A stretch of DNA of 64,000 nucleotides from Terebella lapidaria (taxonomy: Eukaryota > Annelida > Polychaeta > Terebellida > Terebellidae), in contig OX424564.1 in assembly GCA_949152475.1 (NCBI GenBank), positions 37,074,165 through 37,138,164 on the forward strand, read 5' to 3'. This document shows, one piece after another, positions 56,101 through 62,100 of this stretch (positions are counted from its first letter, which is position 1; each line of letters opens with the position of its first letter). The notes beneath the pieces are model-generated. The model had not been told where the DNA came from and searched no databases. It was given only the letters and a program-made list of their open reading frames with translations. A program made the position numbers and the translations under genes.

Positions 56101-59100
56101 TCGACGAAAACGAAAAATGCAGACTCGGCAAAAAAATTTCGGGTCAAGGTCAAAGTTAATCCATAATACCCCTTAGACATGTTTGTCTAGTGCGACGAGT
56201 CCGAAAATAACGTCCGTTTCGCTCTACGACGCACCGTTTCCGAGATAACGACGAAAACGAAAAATGCCGACTCGGCAAAAAAATTTCGGGTCAAGGTCAA
56301 AGTTCATCAATAATACCCCTTAGACATGTTTGTCTAGTGCGACGAGTCCGAAAATAACGTCCGTTTCGCTCTACGACGCACCGTTTCCGAGATATCGACG
56401 AAAACGAAAAATGCCGACTCGGCAAAAAAATTTCGGGTCAAGGTCAAAGTTCATCCATAATTCCCCTTAGACATGTTTGTCTAGTGCGACGAGTCCGAAA
56501 ATAACGTCCGTTTCGCTCTACGACGCACCGTTTCCGAGATATCGACGAAAACGAAAAATGCCGACTCGGCAAAAAAATTTCGAGTCAAGGTCAAAGTTCA
56601 TCCATAATACCCCTTAGACATGTTTGTCTAGTGCGACGAGTCCGAAAATAACGTCCGTTTCGCTCTACGACGTACCGTTTCCGAGATATCGACGAAAACG
56701 AAAAATGCCGACTCGGCAAAAAAATTTCGGGTCAAGGTCAAAGTTCATCCATAAGGTCAAAGTTCATCCATAATACCCCTTAGACATGTTTGTCTAGTGC
56801 GACGAGTCCGAAAATAACGTCCGTTTCGCTCTACGACGTACCGTTTCCGAGATATCGACGAAAACGAAAAATGCCGACTCGGCAAAAAAATTTCGGGTCA
56901 AGGTCAAAGTTCATCCATAATACCCCTTAGACATGTTTGTCTAGTGTGACGAGTCCGAAAATAACGTCCGTTTCGCTCTACGACGCACCGTTTCCGAGAT
57001 ATCGACGAAAACGAAAAATGCCGACTCGGCAAAAAAATTTCGGGTCAAGGTCAAAGTTCATCCATAATACCCCTTAGACATGTTTGTCTAGTGCGACGAG
57101 TCCGAAAATAACGTCCGTTTCGCTCTACGACGCACCGTTTCCGAGATATGCAGGATGAATCAAGGATGACTCAGCAAAAAATTATTTCGACCTCTAGGTC
57201 AAAGGTCGTTTGAGGTATCGATCCCAAAATCAATAGGGTTCTTCCCTGGTGATATATAAACCTCCGTGCAAAATTCTGCAACTATTGCCTGAATATTTTT
57301 TGAGTTATCGTCCGGAAACCAAGTTCCTCGATTTCATCCTCACGGACCTCACGGACCTCGGAGCCGGATCAAAAAAAAAAGTACACCCTAGAGATGTTTG
57401 TCTAAGGCGACGAGTCCGAAAATAACGTCCGTTTCGCTCTACGACGCACGGTTTCCGAGATATGCAGGAAGCCTCAAGGATGAATCAGCAAAAAATTATT
57501 TTGATCTCTAGGTCAAAGGTCGTTTGACGGATCGATCCCAAAATCAATAGGGTTCTTCCCTGGTGGCATATGAACCTCCATGCAGAGTTCTGCAACTATT
57601 GCATAAATATTTTACCAGTTATCGTCCGGAAACCAAGTCTTAAAATTAGCCTTGATTTCATCCTCACGGACCTCACGGACCTCCGATCCGGCTCAAAAAG
57701 AATAGGGTTCTTCCTCATATCATTTCTGACTTGCGGTGAAAATTTGACAAGGATCCGTCAAGGCAATCTAAAGTTATCGTCCGGAAACCAAAAGTGGCGG
57801 AAGAAGAAAAAAAAGAAAAAAAAAAAAAAAAAAAAAAAAAATTCTGCTAAAACCATAAAGGCATTTCTGCCGAAATGCCTTAAATAGCATGAACACTGAA
57901 CAGGAAGCAAATGTTTTGCTATATGGAACGGCCAGAGGCAGATCCAGAAATTTGAGCGAGAAGGGGCGAAGAACCCAAAGCGAGCAACAATGCAGTCAGG
58001 GATTTTATGATAATCATCTGTGACAAGCCTTTTTGGTCTCTCCCGTCTCCAGAGTAAACACATTTCAACATTATTATTCACAATGTTATTTATGGCTGGG
58101 GAGGGGGGGGGGGGAGGGTGGGGGGGGGGGGCAGATCCATACAGTTTGAGATTTGCAAATTATTGGAAATACATTGATGTTCAAGGAATTCACAGTTCCA
58201 GAATGTTACTGGTACTTTCAACTTTCAAAAGTAACCGTGATACATTTAATAATATATAATTTGAAAATTCATTTGGCACAGTTTATCTGAAGAATGAAAA
58301 TGTGTGTGCAAATGTACGAGGGCTGTTCAAGAAGTTTCCTGAAGGAATTTGGTCATGAAATTGTCAATAATGGAGGTACATCTATGAAATTTTCACTATT
58401 TTATCTCCAGACTGTTTTGAGTTTCTGCGCAAATTATTGGAAGTTTGCGCGCAATATTGTGCATATGGCTGTAACCATGGCAACGCGTGCAAGTGTAGAG
58501 CGGATCACTTGTAATATTGCTCGATATGACTAATTTTTGTCTCCAATAAATATACCGGTACATTTATTTCACAGAAATATATGGAACGAGTTCAGAAATA
58601 CCTAGATGTAGTATTGTGGAACAAGTGTTCATTCTTGTCCGAAATATCGTCCATCAGCGATGATGTATATATTACGGTGGCGGTCCGCAAAAGATGGAAA
58701 CGCAAAATGGAAAACTCAATTTTGATTCCTGTGCACTGCCGATTTCAGATTGGGCACATTCTCGAAATTCTTGTCCCGTAACTCAGCCTTCAGTTTCGGG
58801 AAGAGGCAGGAATCAGAGGGTGAGTATAGTCAGGGTGTCAGGAGGATCATATAGTGGAACAAGGGCCACTGGCCTCAAAGGAAGAGCTTTGAAAATGTTT
58901 GCACATAAAAACCCCTGGAATACTGCATGTTATTTGGTACATATATGTTGTGGTCATATTGTAACGGTAGCTTTGGCATTGTACCAACTGACCCATTACC
59001 AACTGATTTGCTTATTGTTAATTTGGCCTAATATTAAATTGATTAACACGTAATGATATTGTCATGCCTTGTCCAACGCACATGTCTTTGACCTTTAATT

Positions 59101-62100
59101 ATTAATTACTGCAGTTATATATATGAAAAGTTACGGTTTTGTAGTGGCTTGCAAAGTTTTCCTGTCGAGATTTCAATCCCGCTTGCCATCCAATTAATTA
59201 TTCATCAGGCTATACGAGGCACGCTAAGCCAACGACCAGTCGGCCCTGCGCAGAAACTTCTGGGCATCGGCATAACTTCGAGACGGATCCTATTTCTACA
59301 CAATTTAGATATTCAATGCGGTAAACAGTGGTAAAACACATCTGACCGTTCGGCAGACCTGACTCCTCTCCTCGCCCCCCCCCCCCCCCCGCCCCGCGGC
59401 CACTGGCCAGCCGACGTCTTCACTGGTAAGAGGTGCATGGGGGGGGGGGGGGGGGGGCTATCGGTAGGCGAAGCCTGGCTCGCAGGACTACTTCCTGGAA
59501 GTAGAGCGAACACGAAAGGGGCCACACGTCATCGCATTTGGCCTACTTGATATACCAGCACTCGCCACAAATTTTCAATTTTTATGTTGCCGTATCAACT
59601 TGTTTTTCGTTTTTGCAACAGCATACTGTATCTATATATTGTGCGGAATGTATATCCAAAACTTTGAGCGCATATGATTGCAAGAAAGCACTGTTTCAGT
59701 GAAGATCAAAACGGGATTGGTGATGGGTATGAGACGGTGACATACAAAAAAAAACAAACGGTCGGAACACACGTCTCCTGGGATTATTATCGCTAATAAC
59801 TTATTACATTAACCGTGATTAGGTACACGGGCGTCATTTTCCTCCCAACGGGCCCCGGGCCCTCCCAATTAGCCACAGTTGAATGGCCTGTTGTGGTTCC
59901 AAGTGGCACTTTCAAGAATGTAAACAAAGGGAAAATTTCAAAAATCCAAAAAAAACCAACATCATAGAGGAAGAGCTCTGCTCTTCCTAAAAAGGAGCAT
60001 GTTAAGACCAACAGTTTTGATCATTTCCATGGTAACACAGAATTTGATTGAATTTCGTTGTGCCAGAGTCAACTAATACACCATTTTGCAGTGTGATGAA
60101 TGTCATTTAATTTCAGAGATAGATTTTTTTGTGATGTTTGTTTTACATGGCAACTAACTAGCGAAGGTTACCAAGGTAAACCCCATTAGTATCTACAATA
60201 CGGTATTTACAATATTTGAGAAGTTATTGTGTGGTGTTTTGAAATGTTTTTATCGGTTATCTAGCAATTTCTACAGGCGATCCATGTTACACATTCACAT
60301 GTTGCCATGGTTACAACCATATGCGTGATAATGCGCACAAACTTGCACTGATTTGCCGACAAACTCACAACTGTCTAAAGATAAAATATTGAAAAATTCA
60401 TGTATGTAACTACATTATTAACAATTTTATGATCAAATTCCTGAAACTTTTTGAACAGCCCTCGTACATGTATGTAATGTTAATTGTTAATTTGTTATAC
60501 ACACGTCACATATGGCAAGACAGTGCAATCATGCTGTGTGCACAAGGCAGCGTTTGTCAGCAAACATGAAAGATGGCAAACGTTGTAGGCATACATGTAT
60601 AAACACGATGTTGGAGCTTATATTATAATGAAGACCATCAGTCTTGCAGATCTGAAACACCTGATATCAAACTGATATATCGTTTACAAAGAAATTCCGA
60701 TTGTAAAGCAGCCAGACTTATGAATACGCAAGAGACTGTTCTTTCAAACCCAGACAGTTGGTAATCAGTGCCACCTGGTGATCGACTGAACAATTAGCCC
60801 TGGTCACGATAAACAAATGCAGAGAAAGCAGAGAAAAAACAAAAATCAAAGATTTCAAGGTGCTGTTGACTTGCGATAAAAAAATTCAAGTGTTGATACA
60901 GATCATGTTCATGAATGTGAATCATGTGTTTACCTGTCAAAAACATATGGTCCCACTACCCCATGTCTTGGATCATGTGGATGTATCTCTGACCATGGCA
61001 AGTACACTTGACGAGTAGTAGACCTCTATACTAGTAATAGTGCAATTCACTGCTATTGATAGTACACTTGTACGTACACTGCATGTTTGGGACAATCAGA
61101 AAAAGGTTACAAAGTCAAGAGTCAGAGAGTACATGTACATCACTGGGATATATACATTGATCACTGAATCTGAGTCAGTGAGCATTTACTAGTAAACCCA
61201 AAGTGCACCCACTGGCTTGAATTTTCTTTGTGTTTGCAGTACGAAGCCGATGGGCATCAGTCACTAACTCACCATCGAGCATCAACTAAAACTTGCTACA
61301 GGTCTATGGACTGAAATTTTTCTAGATGGATGTTGAGTAGTTTTGCCAATTGTAGAGTCTGATATATATAAGCAACATAATCAGTATTCGATCCAACCAT
61401 TCAGACATACATACATGTACTCACGGACGCTACTGGTCACAAACAACATACACAATATTTCACAAAGCATATCACCAAATGTATTCCATACACCAACGAA
61501 CCTGCAATACTTCCTGCTTGACCTGTACTGGTTCACTGCTCCCCTCGCTCTCCAGGCTCCCTCTAGTGTCCGTTTTCTTACTCGACCCTCCATCTCTCCC
61601 CGCACCCTGCACTCGGTCAGAGCTCACAGACACTTTTCTCTGGTTCTCTTTGACCTGTTCTGCCTCTGTCCCTTGTTTGGACGCCCCACTCACGCTGTCC
61701 TGAGTCTGGCACATTGAGCTTAAAGTCTCCGCTGCGGCCAGGCGAGGGTCCGGCTCCGTGGCATCCGCCGGCGCAGGGTACGGATATCCCGGCATGGGAA
61801 AAACCGGGTAACCGGAGAGTGCCAAGCCCGGGTAGCTGGTGGGCGGGAGGTTCCCCGAGGGTGGGACCATGTAGTGTGCAGGAGAAGCTATCGCTAGGAG
61901 ACCGTTCTGGGAACCACCAGTGCTACTTGAGGACAAACTGGAGATTGAGTGGCTCTGCTTGGACTTTGTCACCTTCGTGCTAGACGCAGCCGTCGAGATG
62001 ACGATGTTCAGAGGTTTGGGACTCTGGTTGACCTCGGTTTTGACCTTGATCGGTGTGGCACTTGCTCCAGGTGTTGGTTCCCTGGCATACTGAGGTTTCT

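Noticed and set aside
55380-57160. Regular direct repeats suggesting a CRISPR-like array
   Set aside because: Units are contiguous 147-bp satellite copies without unique spacers, in a eukaryotic intron.
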